Source: Phoronis australis (taxonomy: Eukaryota > Phoronida > Phoronidae). From it: a DNA stretch of 64,000 bases. This document shows, one piece after another, positions 11,845 through 22,512 of the stretch (position 1 is its first letter; the number at the start of each line of letters is the position of its first letter). The notes under the pieces were generated by a model. That model saw only the letters and a list, made by a program, of their open reading frames with translations, did not search any database and was not told the DNA's origin. The translations under genes were made by a program, and so were the position numbers. The stretch is from positions 101,243-165,242 of the forward strand of contig NMRA01000635.1 of NCBI GenBank assembly GCA_002633005.1. Direction: 5' to 3'.

Positions 11845-12128
11845 ATTCTCACTGAATTCTCACTCCAATTTTGGCAAGTCCAAATTCTCACTCAATTCTC
11901 ACTCAGATTTTTCCTAAGTCTGAAATTCTCACTGATTCTCACTCAGAATTTTTCTAAGACCAAAATTCTCACTGGATTCTCACTGTTACATAACATTTTC
12001 TCACTCATTCTCACTGACTGCCCCTGTTGTTCAATTCCCACTGGGTTCTCACTGGCATTTCTAACTATAATTGGTGATTTAGTGAGAATCTAACTGGAAT
12101 ATAACTGGAATCCAGTGAGATTCTCACT
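11845..12128. repeat. Degenerate array of paired TTCTCACT words
   Basis: Twelve exact TTCTCACT words on the plus strand, five times as pairs spaced 10 or 11 bp apart, separated by CCAATTTTGG- or TTTTTCTAAG-like spacers. The right end inverts (AGTGAGAAT, CCAGTGAGATTCTCAC). No coding potential. Confidence 0.85.
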
Positions 12129-13372
12129 TTCTTTTTCGTATGGGTCATGTTCAAAGCATCCTAGTGCCATTAATATGCAGTCTTTGGGGACCAAAGTGGT
12201 GTCATTTTATAGCTAAAGAGTTAAGCTTTCGAACACAAAGCTTGGATTCCAGACGACTTTAACATTTACTTTTGAAATCACTTTCGAATATCCGTTAAAA
12301 TGCGCTAAAACAGTTGTCCCTTCCTGGTTATCTCTTCCTGATCTTAGTTGTCTTCACAGGTGTTCCATTACAAATACAAGCTAACTATTGGAATTGGAGC
12401 ATTTCTGAAAATAGCAGTTTTCCGGTTAGTGTTCTACTCCTGGAGTAAAGTAGTTTGGCATGCACTGGGCCATAGGCGATGTTTTTAAGAGTCATTGACA
12501 TCTAATTTAGTCACTAGTGTGTTGTTTCTAGATGTTTCAATGTAGCTTAGTTGTATATTAAAAGAATAATCCAATTGATTTTTTTAACTCTGATCAGCAT
12601 TATAAATCACCAAGTTTATCGATACCCAAAGTAGTTTATCTTCAATCGTACCTAATGTTTGTAGTTTTTAGCTTACCGGTAATAGTTCTTCGATTTTTTA
12701 AAATCGAAGACCAAACTTTGTTACTTTTTTAGTAAAGCAGCGGTATTTGTTTTTAACAAAAACTGTTGGTTAATACATTTTGAAAATTTACCAGTGAACA
12801 GTTACAGAGGTTTACTACAGATTATGGTCGGGTAACTACACTTTAATTGGGTCTTACTCGCACCGGACAATGCAGTCATCGCAACTAAGTCCGACTATGG
12901 TGCCGCGCTCTCTTTGATCAGAAAGATGAGCGTTGAAAAGGCACGCATATTTTTAGAAATGCTTGGCTTTTGTGACTCATGTAAGCGTTTTATTTGCAAC
13001 ATGAGCTGTTAGTATAGGATATCATCACATGGAATTAAGCTTTGTATCAAACAAGCTTGATTAGATGTTTATTCATCCAGGACTCTCAACGAGAATGAAA
13101 GTGAGTTCCAAGCAGACTGACGTTCATTTGAAGTGACACTCCTCAACATTTTGGTCAAAAGAAAGTGACACGGTTTGAACAGTTATGAAACACTTATTGT
13201 AATATAACAAGGCTATGCCCTCCATGTGCAATAAATTTCAGGGGATATGCTACCTCTCTGGTAGTTAAATCCAGGAATAGTACTCTGATGTTGAAAACCC
13301 AGGAATAGTGGCAGTTATGCAATAATACAGGAATAGTGGCAGCTATGCAAGAATTTTGAGTTATAGCGAGAT

Positions 13373-13745
13373 GGACATATATGTACATGCAGAGTGGGTC
13401 CATCGCGTNTCGTATCGTATCTTATCGTATCATATCATAAATAAAGTTTTATGAGCCAATGTTACGGTATTATTATTATACGCGTATAAACCGCTGGGTC
13501 AACAACAACAACAAGAGAGACATCTAATGTGCGTGTGACTGTACGCTACAGACATATATGTACATGCAGAGTGGGTCCATCGCGTGGTCAGTTAGTTCGT
13601 TATATTCAGCTCGTCATAGAGAGATGGACATATATGTACATGCAGAGTGGGTCCATCGCGTGGTCAGTTAGTTCGTTATATTCAGCTCGTCATAGAGAGA
13701 TAGACATATATGTACATACAGAGTGGGTCCATCGTGTGATGCCAC
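13373..13745 (+). repeat. 76-bp tandem repeats around a palindrome
   Basis: GACATATATGTACATGCAGA-type units start at 13551, 13627 and 13703 (76-bp period). A fourth, detached copy is near 13376, followed by an N and a TCGTATC simple repeat. Each unit holds the palindrome ACATATATGT and GTGGGTCCATCGCGTG. Downstream to about 14215 the DNA ends in TTGCCA and could be a solo LTR, but no terminal repeat pair proves it. Confidence 0.8.
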
Positions 13746-14330
13746 TTAGTTTAGTATTTAAAGCACTGGCTCTCGAGACCAGGGCAGACTGGATCCACCT
13801 TAGATCAAAACTTCAGACTACGGGGCACGACTCCAGAGCTGAAAGACAACTTCAGACTTCTAAGACGAAGCCGGGGCCAGACGAACAACTTCTGTGACCA
13901 AAGAGTCAAGGGGAAAAGGACAACTGAGGTATAGACATTTATTACGGGCGTTGGTCTCAGCCTGTTAGTCAATTTGAACCGGCTAGTGATTGTTCTGGAG
14001 GGTTAGTTCTGTTGTGACTTGTTTTGTGTTAACGTGTGCGGTAGCTACGGGAACCAGTGGCACTGTTGATTAGTAGTTTTCTAGTAGGGATATCTTGTCT
14101 CAATCAGTTAGTCGCCAGTCTCACAACTTATTGTAATCTTTAATTTGTAAATCACAACCCTGCAAATTAATAGACGAATTCTATTGTTAAAGTATTCCTG
14201 TGTTGTTTTACTTATTGCCACGTGCGCGCCATTTATCGGCCACAAGACGCATTGATATATCACATTATGCGTCAGCGTCATGGCTTGAACTGATATTCAG
14301 TGTGCTTCACGGATACCATGTACTTCAACA

Positions 14331-16014
14331 TGAGCAATGCAGAGCGTTCAAATGCACCCACGAATGTATCGCAAACAGTGTGCTTCTAGGATTGTTTATT
14401 TGTATCAATAGATGGCGCAAAAATGTTGAATCCAACCGAAAACAAGAACATGCCATCATTTCTTTAATAGAAAGCTATTTACCAATTAAATCTCATAAAA
14501 ACCTGTCAAGTAACTTGAGAAAAACAAGGGAAAACAGAAAAAAATAAATAAAATTTCCACTAGGAGGCGTTCGTTGGATCCGCCTGAAAGTCGTCATCGT
14601 CTGCTCTTAGTTTCATATAAATAGAGTTACTAAATTTAATAAAGATCGTGCAGTGGGTTTAGGAGATACAGCTAAGGGCACAAAACAAAACAAAACTACC
14701 ACTAAGAGGTGCCACAGTAGTTGAATGAAGTCATCATCATCATCAACCGTCCTCTTCATACTGAGAACATATACGCCAATTTTCAAACTCATCCTTAGAA
14801 TGGTTTGGTTGATAGAGCGGTGGATGCCAAAAAACAGACTCGAAAACAGCAAAAATGGCCATCCGAAAACGAGAAGATAGCGTCACTCACCAATAGATCC
14901 CTATATTCCATATCTTATGAAAACCCATTGCGGACCTTTGAAGAAATAGAGGAAAACGTAAAAAACTGAAATTACCACTAGAGGGCACATCGGTAGTCAG
15001 ATCCGTCCGAAAGTCGTCGTCATCTGTTGTCAACATCATATAAATACAATCACGAGATTTAATAAAGATCCTGCACACGGTTTAGTATACAGCCATGGGT
15101 GTAAAACAACAAAACTGCCACTAGGAGCCGCCACAGTAGTTGAATTCGTCGGAAAATCATCGTCAGTCATCCTCCTCATACTAAGAACATACATGCCAAT
15201 TTTCACAATCATCCTTAGAGTGGTTTGGTTGATAGAGGGGTCGACGTCAAAAAACAGACTCGAAACTAGGAAGCGCAAACTAATGCTGAATCCATCCGAA
15301 AACGGGAGGATAGCATCATATCACTAATAGATGCCTTTATGTCAAATTTTATGAAAATACATTGAGGACCTTTGAAGATACAGAGGTAATGTAAAAAACT
15401 AAAACTGCCACTAGGGGGCACACCAGTAGTCCACTCCATCCAAAAAGAGTCGCCATCTGTTGCCAACATCATACAAATACACTTGCTAAATTTATTAAAG
15501 ATCCTGCAAAGGGTTTAGGAAATACAGCCATAGGCACAAAAAACAAAACTGCCACTAGGAGGCCCAACAGTAGTCGAAGTTGTTGGAAAATCATCGTCAG
15601 CCCCCTCTTCACAGTAAAAACATACATGCCAATTTTCGCAATCATCCATAAAGTGGTTTGGTTGATAGAGGGCTGGATGCCATAAAACAAGACTCGAAAA
15701 CAGTAAAAATGGCCACTAGATGGCGCAAACTACGCCTAATCCATAGCATCATCTCAATAGACGCTTATCTGCCAAATTTTATAAAAATACGTAGACGACT
15801 TTTGAAGATACAGACGCAAACATAACATTAAAATTGCCACTAGGGTAGTCGAATCCATCTGAAAGTTCGCCCATGCCGTCCCATCCATGAAAGGAATACA
15901 AGTAAAATTTCATGACCATACGTCAAAGGCTTTTGGAGATAGAGCAGCGGACGCCGGACAGACGGACGGGGATGACAGCATATTGCGTCCACATATAAAC
16001 ATGTGAGCGCATAA
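14331..16014 (+). mobile_element. CTCF-motif repeat, copy 2
   Basis: Starts TGAGCAATGCAGAGCGTTCA, a mutated form of the CAACGC-AGA-GCGTTG head palindrome. It ends with the hairpin GCGTCCACAT-ATAAAC-ATGTGAGCGC. About nine monomers lie between. Exact CTCF consensus matches are at 14975-14988, 15408-15421 and 15713-15726. Single-mismatch forms (GGAGGC) alternate with them at about 14557, 15117 and 15552. No open frame is conserved between copies. Confidence 0.85.
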
Positions 16015-19000
16015 CTAGAGTGAACTAAAGATTACAAATCCGATTAACAAGGCATAATTTTTCAATAAGTGCAAAAATACACCTCTCAGCAACCCGCCAT
16101 ACTTGTAAGGAAATCTATAACCATGACCCAGGTCAAGAAAATGGATCAACCCAACATATTTGTAGGGAAATCTATAACCATGGATCAACTGGTAATCGTT
16201 TTCAGTGGCGGATTTAGGGGGGGGGCCAAGGGGACCATGGCCCCCCTCAAATTCTACCAGATACCATTTGGGAGTTCAGGTGCGAATTGCTGACTAGCAC
16301 ATGCGCGCAACCAGGGAGGCTCGGGGGGGTGAATAAACAATACATAGGCCCTGAACTACCCCGTTACCGTTTTTTATTGTTCTTTAGTCAACAGGTCTGC
16401 GAAATTTTATAGGCGACTAGTACACTACGGTGCTGTAGAAGTATGACTGGATCGGAGCTGCTGAATTTTTATAATTTATAAAGTTTTCAAGGGACTTATA
16501 CAGACAATTTGAGACGATACAATATTTCTCACGACTTCAGAAGGTATCTCATCTGTTCATATGGATCTCATTTTGATTGTTTCTGGCTTGTTAGTCCAGT
16601 TTTAGTTGCGGTCAACACCCACTCGTTTTTATTCAATATGGCGTCTGCCTGTGCTTGTGGGACCGTTTTGTGACTTAATGGCTTCTGAAGATACACTGTC
16701 TTTTCTTGTATTAGTCGTGACCAGCGTGTACATCATGTCTGGCCCAAACCTGAATCTTAGACTACCCAGTGGTCTGAAACTATGCTCGTGGAATGTTAGA
16801 AGTCTTTATAATAAATTACCGGAAGTTGCTGTTGATATAAACAATTGGTTCCTGGATGTTATCTGTCTCCAAGAGACTTCGCTATCTTGCGACATTGCAA
16901 ACGAAGAAATTGGAATCTGTGATTACAATGTGGAACACCTAGACAGACAAAACGGTACTCGTTATGGTGGCGTATGCACGTATGTCAGAAGCAGCCTTGC
17001 CTACATTAGAAGACACGACTTAGAGTTAAACGATTTGGAACTTCTGTGTGTTCAACTAAGGATGTCAGTCCTTTAATTATTCTCAATTTCTACAGACCCC
17101 CTGCTCATACAAATTGGCTTGAAAGCTTTGAGTCTGTGGTTAGCAGGTGTGGCTATGAGGTGGTTATCGCTGGTGATCTTAATGTTGATTGGAATGATGA
17201 AATTTCAAAGCCCCTCAAAGATGTGATTCAAGGTTTGAATCTCCATCAGGTGGTAACGGAGCCTACACGTGTGTCAGACTCTGCCTCACTGATTGATCAT
17301 GTTTATGTTTCTGCTCTGGAGTTTGTGAGATCAGTAAAAGTGGTAAAAATGGGTTAAGTGATCACTACCCTGTATGCGTAGCCAGGAAAAGGCATTTTGG
17401 CACCAAATTTCATCATGAGTGTGTGACCTGTAGATCGTTTAAAAACTTTGATGACCAGGCCTTTAAATCGGATCTTGCTCTTGCTCCATGGTCAGTCATC
17501 GAAGCCTATGATGACATTGATGATGCTCTTGATGCATGGTACAAGTTATTAAACAGTGTTTTAGACGAACATGCTCCATGGAAAACTAGACGTGTGAAGA
17601 GATTACGTCAGCCTCAATGGTTCAGTGATGACATTTTTGAAGCTATAAAGCTCACGGACAGTTTACGTAAGTGCGGAAATTATGAGGGCTACAAATCAGA
17701 GCGAAATTGTGTTGTAACAATGATTAAAAAGGCTAAGAGTGACTATTACTCTTCACTGATCAGTAGTTATCTCAAAAATTCCAAAGTGTTATGGAAAGTC
17801 ATCAGACAAGTTGCTCCTAAAGAAAAATCCTCATCACCTGCCATAATAAGGATTGATGAGAAGTGTGTTCATGATAAATTTCAGATTGCCAATAATTTTA
17901 ACAAATTTTTTACTGACATAGCTAGCAAACTTACTCGTGATCTTAAAGATACACACGCCACTCATAAAGATTTAATTGACTTTGTTAGTTCCAGAGTTGA
18001 AAGTGACATTGGTTATGATATTCCTCTGGTCAATATGGAATTTGTAAATAAGTTCTTAAATGGTCTTAATCTTAATAAAGCCACTGGAATGGATGTCAGC
18101 TCCAAAGTTTTGAAACTTGCTCATAAGGAGCTGACACCATCCATCACCTATCTTTTAAACCATAGCATTAAAACATCCAAGTTTCCTAGTTTGTGAAAAC
18201 TTGCAAAAGTATCCCCTTTACACAAAGGCGGTGCTACTGACAGTGTAAACAATTACAGACCAATTTCAATTTTACCGGTCTTGTTTAAATTGTTGGAAAA
18301 GCATGTTCACAATACCTTTTATTCATTTTTGACTGAGCATGATTTAGTAGTTGCATCTCAGTCCGGTTTCAGAAGTGACCACTCCTGTGAAACTTCCCTC
18401 ATTAATAGATAGTGGTCACAACGTTGGTGTAGTATTTTTGGATTTTAAAAAAGCTTTTGATATCGTTGATCACAATATATTTCTAAGCAAATTGTTAATT
18501 TACAAGGTGGGCAAGGTCTCTCTAGACTGGTTTAAATCATATCTCTTTGAGAGGTGCCAGGTTGTATCTCTTGGTGGACATCTGTCTGAGTCCCGAGGTA
18601 TCACACACGGTGTTCCCCAGGGATCCATCCTGGGACCTCTGCTGTTTTTACTTTTTATAAATGATCTCTCTTTAGTCTGTGAAAACACGGTTGACATGTA
18701 TGCAGATGATACTACTTTGTCTGTTGTGGTAAACCCGCTGATCACTGTAAAGGACAGACTCCAGTGTGATCTGGATAAGGTTGCTACCTGGTGTACTGAT
18801 AATAAAATGATAATTAATGCTGAAAAAACAAAATGTACAAGTATTGCCACAGAGCAATGGCATAGTAGAAGTAATCTTGAGCTTAAACTTGCTATTTCTA
18901 ATGTATGCCTCAAATATGTTGACTGTGAAAAGTTATTAGGTGTTACTGTAGACAAGACCCTCAACTGGTCTATAGCCATATAAATGAGACTGTGTCCAAA

Positions 19001-19472
19001 ATTAGGCAGCGCCTTGGTCTTCTCCGTATATCACCATTTCTTTCCACAGAAGGGCGTCTGCGATATTTCAGCGCTTGTATATTCCCTGTGTTTGTTTATT
19101 GTAGTACAGTGTGGTCAGGATGCAATGCAAAATTAGTTTCCTCTTTATTGAAGGCTCAAAATCAGGCGGCCAGACTTGTTCTAGTGTGCCTTTTGACACT
19201 CTGTCAACTCATACGTTTAATAGACTGGGGTGGCTCCCTATTGACAAATATTTTATATATAGGCGTCTCTGTATGATGCATAGGTGCTTTCACGGTAATG
19301 TACCGAATTATCTATCACGTAATCTCGTACTTGTTCGAAATAGCCACCAGATCAGGACAAGATGTTCTGCCTCAAACAATTTGGTTTTGCCCAGACACAG
19401 AACATCGTTTTATTCTAAGTCCTTCTTAATTCAGACCATCCAACAGTGGAACAGTTTGCCTAATAGTCTTAA

Positions 19473-19630
19473 AGGCGAAGGCAACCTTTTTCCATGTCAT
19501 TTTGAGCTAAAATAAGGTTGGTTGGTTATCCTAGACATATTTTTCACTTAATTACAGCTTTTCGTAATTTTATTAATTATTCGTCCGCTTTTCCGGAAGT
19601 GACGTTTTAGGAGGCAAGCGCTTCCCGCCA
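19473..19630 (+). repeat. Left terminal inverted repeat of Kolobok 1
   Basis: Matches the reverse complement of 21256-21413 with very few differences (for example AAGGTT versus AAGATT), ending in GCGCTTCCCGCCA. Confidence 0.9.
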
Positions 19631-19737
19631 ATTTCTTTTCACATAGTCTGACTGTGAGAGCTGCCGAGTCAGTCATTGTTCTACCTCGGTTGTGTTAAGT
19701 TCCGTCGTCGTTCGCTTTCATTTACTAGTCAGTCAAC

Positions 19738-20667
19738 ATGCCACACTGTTGCTGCGTACCGGGATGTAGTAATTATCGGCTCACGCGCGCTTTGGGAGTG
19801 CCTTTGCATCGCTTTCCGATGGATGACACACTTCGCCGTACTTGGCTCGTTCGTGTGAAGAACGCAGCGTTACCCGTCCACGCAACGTACAAAGCAGTGG
19901 AGAATTACCGTGTGTGTGGCAAGCACTTTCTGCCGTCCGATTACGAAAGGGATTTGTACGCTGAACTGATGAAGGTCCCCGCGAAACAACGCTTGAAGAA
20001 GGATGCCATTCCGTCTGTGTTGATTCCCGGCAGTGCCCCGTCGCCACCCCCGAGAAGTGCGTTTTTGAAGCGAGAAGCCTCGCGAGCTGTGGCCAGTACA
20101 GTGACTGGAGCCAGTGGAGGCACTTCATCTACTGTCACCCGTGCCTCCGAACGTACCCCAGAGCGTGCAATTCCTGGAACCAGTAGTGATTCGCCCTGTG
20201 CTGTTTTCTCCAGCCCAGAGCCTCTAAGCAGCCCTGCAGCGATATTGAGTAGTGGGAGTGATTACAGGCCCAGTTCGACACCCAGTGAAGAGGACAGTTC
20301 GTCGTCCAGTGAACAGATCGGTGAGCCAAACTTTGATAAGTTTATTGTGGACTTGTCTAAAGTGTTGGAGCTATTTAGAAGGTGCCAGGTGTGTGGCGAG
20401 GGAGTCACACGACACAATGTAAGCAGTTTGGGTGCTCAGGTCACCATCCAGTGGGAGTGTGTCACGGGACACTCTGGCAAGTGGGACAGTTGTTCCTCTG
20501 TCCGTGGTATGCCGGAGGTCCACTTAACCATGTCCAGTGGTGTGCTCTTCACTGGAAACACGTTTCAGTCGGTGAAGACAATGATGGACTTTGGAAAAGT
20601 CAAGTTTTTTTTCGAAAACAACATTCAACAACATTCAGAATTCCTATTTAATACCAGTTGTCAATGA
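19738..20667 (+). CDS. Kolobok transposase N-terminal half with THAP domain
   Basis: A 309-codon frame. Residues 1-75: THAP zinc finger (MPHCCCVPGCSNYR, PLHRFPMDD, a W, YKAVENYRVCGKHF), with C-x4-C, FP, W and C-x2-H all present. Residues 100-195: Ser/Pro-rich linker with SSSSSEQ. Residues about 215-300: a C-x2-C (CQVCGEG), GAQVTIQWECVTGHSGKW and SSGVLFTGNTF, matching the zinc and pre-catalytic region of Kolobok transposases. The frame then slips near 20620. Its continuation is in the frame of 20591-20833. THAP binds the TIR; the missing DDE part would cut and join DNA. The start is the ATG giving MPHC, the usual THAP N-terminus. Confidence 0.85.
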   Translation: MPHCCCVPGCSNYRLTRALGVPLHRFPMDDTLRRTWLVRVKNAALPVHATYKAVENYRVCGKHFLPSDYERDLYAELMKVPAKQRLKKDAIPSVLIPGSAPSPPPRSAFLKREASRAVASTVTGASGGTSSTVTRASERTPERAIPGTSSDSPCAVFSSPEPLSSPAAILSSGSDYRPSSTPSEEDSSSSSEQIGEPNFDKFIVDLSKVLELFRRCQVCGEGVTRHNVSSLGAQVTIQWECVTGHSGKWDSCSSVRGMPEVHLTMSSGVLFTGNTFQSVKTMMDFGKVKFFFENNIQQHSEFLFNTSCQ

Positions 20668-20833
20668 CGCATACATGTCACAACATCTCGAGTTGGTGGC
20701 GGAATTCATGGAGAAGGAGAACTTGTCTGACTCACCAGGGCGGTCCGCCAAGTATACCACATACACTCTAATGGAGGAAGAGACCAAAAAGATAATTGAT
20801 GTGGAACTCGGAACAGCACAAGCATTCAATTGA
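20591..20833 (+). pseudogene. Continuation of Kolobok transposase after a frame slip, then truncated
   Basis: Reads YLIPVVNDAYMSQHLELV, then DSPGRSAKYTTYTLMEEETK and KIIDVELGTAQAFN before a stop. The D-S-P-G-x-S-A-K-Y-x-T-Y-T-L-M block is the first catalytic-aspartate region of Kolobok-type transposases. Nothing after it survives. The frame ends at the deletion joint with the convergent gene. Confidence 0.75.
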
Positions 20834-21079
20834 GGTAGGCATAACAACGCACACAGTGCATTTGCACCAAGATGTGTCACCACGTCTGTCTTCAGTAGCC
20901 GCCTCGTTTCTCTCAACAGCTGCCTGTGCCTGTGTGTACTCTGCCTCGTTGTACTCGGGCTCAAACATGTACCCACCCACTGAATGTCCGTGAAAAAATT
21001 CCTCGTCACCACTGCTGTGAACAAGGTCTCCGTCACTCACACTACTGTCACTGTGATACGGGTCACCGACTCCAGCCAT
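20768..21079 (-). CDS. Second Kolobok gene: P2X7-C-terminus-like cysteine protein, truncated at 3' end
   Basis: Probable start MAGVGDPYHSD (21079). An acidic serine-rich leader (DSSVSDGD) is followed by GGYMFEPEYNEAEYTQAQAA, then a charged helix and DTSWCKCTVCVVMPTSIECL with CC. The W-C-x-C-x-x-C-x-x-M-P-T...E-C-x-C-C pattern is that of the zinc-binding P2X7 receptor C-terminal (ballast) fold, known also from proteins without a channel. After CC the frame reads antisense transposase (SEFHINYLF), marking the deletion joint at about 20.81-20.83 kb. The product would be soluble, and its role in transposition is unknown. Confidence 0.65.
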   Translation of the reverse strand: MAGVGDPYHSDSSVSDGDLVHSSGDEEFFHGHSVGGYMFEPEYNEAEYTQAQAAVERNEAATEDRRGDTSWCKCTVCVVMPTSIECLCCSEFHINYLFGLFLH

Positions 21080-21255
21080 TTTCAGCTTACAACACACTAA
21101 ACAATCCCTAAATCCAACGCAGTTGAGTTCTCTACTAACCTATCTTGCCGCAGAATACTCGCCGATGGAAAGTGGTGGCGACAATTGGTGAAAAATAGCA
21201 CAAAACAAAAGTAGAATAGAACAGATTCGCACAGTAAGCTCAACGCAAAACCAAG

Positions 21256-21413
21256 TGGCGGGAAGCGCTTGCCTCCTAAAACGTCACTTCCGGAAAAGCG
21301 GACGAGTAATTAATAAAATTACGAAAAGCTGTAATTAAGTGAAAAATATGTCTAGGATAACCAACCAATCTTATTTTAGCTCAAAATGACATGGAAAAAG
21401 GTTGCCTTCGCCT
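21256..21413 (-). repeat. Right terminal inverted repeat of Kolobok 1
   Basis: Partner of 19473-19630. It ends GGTTGCCTTCGCCT directly before TTAA. Confidence 0.9.
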
Positions 21414-21736
21414 TTAAGGATGCTGACTGTTATAATTTCAGACACCACCTCATCACTTACCTATGGTCGTCATAGATGTCCCTCCTTCTTGTCTTTCCAA
21501 TATATTTACCGAAATTTTTTATTTATTTATTTATCTTTAATTCAATTTGTTTTATCCAATTTGTAAATACTATTTTATTTTATTTAATGTATCTTATTGT
21601 ATCTTAATTTAATCTGTTTAATCTGTTTATCTAACAATTTAATTAATCTAATGTCTTGCTGCAGAGGACCATGCTGGATATAAAGCCTTTGGCTAAAGCA
21701 TGTTTTACATTTATTGTATTTTTATCCACTTTAAAC

Positions 21737-21780
21737 AAAGTTTATTATTATTATTATTATTATTATTATCATTATTATTA
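21737..21780. repeat. (TTA)n microsatellite, 3' tail of the LINE
   Basis: About 14 TTA/ATT units with one TCA interruption, right after the LINE 3' UTR and before the outer element's right arm. Confidence 0.85.
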
Positions 21781-22292
21781 ACCCAAAAATTCAAGACCCT
21801 TGCATCCCCCACACTTTAAGCTGGGCGGGCGCATCTGCTGAAATTCTGATAATTCCTGTGACCTGCCCCCCCCCCTGACTCAAAATCCTGGATCCGCCCC
21901 TGGTTTTAGACCTGTCCCTTCACCAAATTCCTGTCACATTATGCTTCCTCGAATTTGACCCACTTAGGAAGCACATACCACTAGCATATATTCTTTATCC
22001 TATCCGGGCACAAGGGTCAGTTACACTGTGAAACAAGAGCTTTTGAGCACAAACTTGAAGTGAAATAAGAACATATTGAAAAATACTTTATGAACATTTT
22101 GAAAAAATTATGAAATTCATGGGAGGAAAGAAATGTCACTTTACAGATCAGATTCATACAACATCTTTGCAATGCCTTATTACATTACAACACCTTAGCT
22201 TGAACACGCACACACCAAAACACACAAATCATGGAGATGTGACTTCAGAATCTCATGTCTATTTCGAAACTTTAATAATTGTATAACTTTAC

Positions 22293-22512
22293 CTGTTTCA
22301 GCTGTTCTTATAGCCGTACCCTCTGCTACAGATTGCAAGGACATATCATTGACTGCTGTGACAGCAACATCATATCTGATATAAGCGTCAAGGTCTCGCA
22401 GTGTGTGAGATCTGAACTGAGCTGTCAGTGGTTGACCCCATGAAGAGTCAGAGTTCTTTTTAAATACAATGCGATACTCCAGAATTGAGTTACAGTTTAC
22501 TGAACTTGGCTC
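22293..22512 (-). CDS. Exon 11: second part of FN3 module A
   Basis: Phase 0 in, phase 1 out (CAG|GAG and G|GTAAAG). Reads LEYRIVFKKN, WGQPLTAQF, HTLRDLDAYIRYDVAVTAVN and GTAIRTAET. This is the C to G strand pattern of an FN3, with L-x-D-L-x-x-Y-x-x-Y-D-V-x-V-x-A-V-N. It completes the module begun in exon 10. Confidence 0.85.

Larger units (their letters stand above)
19473..21413 (+). mobile_element. Kolobok family 1 element (TTAA sites, 158-bp TIRs)
   Basis: Flanked by TTAA (19469-19472 and 21414-21417). Removing element and one TTAA restores the LINE frame across NSL-KDAD, which proves the insertion point. The TIRs (19473-19630 and 21256-21413) start AGGCGAAGGCAACC and are almost identical, implying a fairly recent insertion. 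The element encodes a THAP-domain transposase rightward and a second protein leftward. Both are cut short where they meet at about 20.82 kb, so the DDE core is deleted and the copy depends on a helper. Confidence 0.85.
16600..21780 (+). pseudogene. CR1/L2-like non-LTR retrotransposon (EN and RT), broken and split by a Kolobok element
   Basis: Endonuclease: KLCSWNVRSLYNKLPEV, VICLQETSL, VIAGDLNVDWND, and SDHYPV after a frame change. RT: NNYRPISI, DFKKAFDIVDH, GVPQGSILGPLLF, and the catalytic MYADDTT at about 18697-18717. C-terminus: QQWNSLPNSLK, resuming after the Kolobok as DADCYNFRHHLITYLWSS and a stop. Frame changes occur near 17055, 17350, 18400, 18980 and 19180, with a stop at about 18194-18196. 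The element ends in a (TTA)n tail (21737-21780), as CR1/L2-type LINEs often end in short tandem repeats. It cannot encode an intact protein. Confidence 0.85.
16203..21902. mobile_element. Outer DNA transposon shell (GGCGGATYYAGG termini) interrupted by a LINE
   Basis: Left end CAGTGGCGGATTTAGGGGG and right end CTGGATCCGCCCCTG form terminal inverted repeats. Five bases, GTTTT, repeat on both sides (16198-16202 and 21903-21907), consistent with a target-site duplication or part of a longer one. The termini resemble those of many hAT-like non-autonomous elements. Only the short arms (about 16203-16560 and 21781-21902) belong to it; the LINE fills the middle. Confidence 0.55.
3416..22292 (-). other. 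Intron 11 of host gene (18.9 kb)
   Basis: Largest intron, with exon phases on both sides compatible (1/1). Contents from left: tetranucleotide and AT simple repeats (3843-3938), L1/Tx1-like fragment (4262-5160), gap (7218-7714), Kolobok family 2 copy (8317-10247), an octamer/CRE/TATA cluster near 11.5 kb, a TTCTCACT array (11845-12128), 76-bp tandem repeats (13373-13745), a CTCF-motif repeat (14331-16014) and the LINE/Kolobok/hAT-like nest (16203-21902). In 5161-7217, 7715-8312, 10248-11500, 12129-13372 and 13780-14330 I see no gene. One or more further host exons hidden here cannot be excluded. Confidence 0.6.

Noticed and set aside
13529-13897. 122-codon frame with repeated peptide HICTCRVGPS-like units
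   Set aside because: Produced by the 76-bp DNA repeat (76 is not a multiple of three, so the peptide repeat is not even kept in frame).
18500-18979. 159-codon minus-strand frame opposite the reverse transcriptase
   Set aside because: Antisense of the YADD region of the LINE; no independent features.
20382-20651. Frame with CHGTLWQVGQLFLCPW
   Set aside because: Out-of-frame shadow of the Kolobok transposase.
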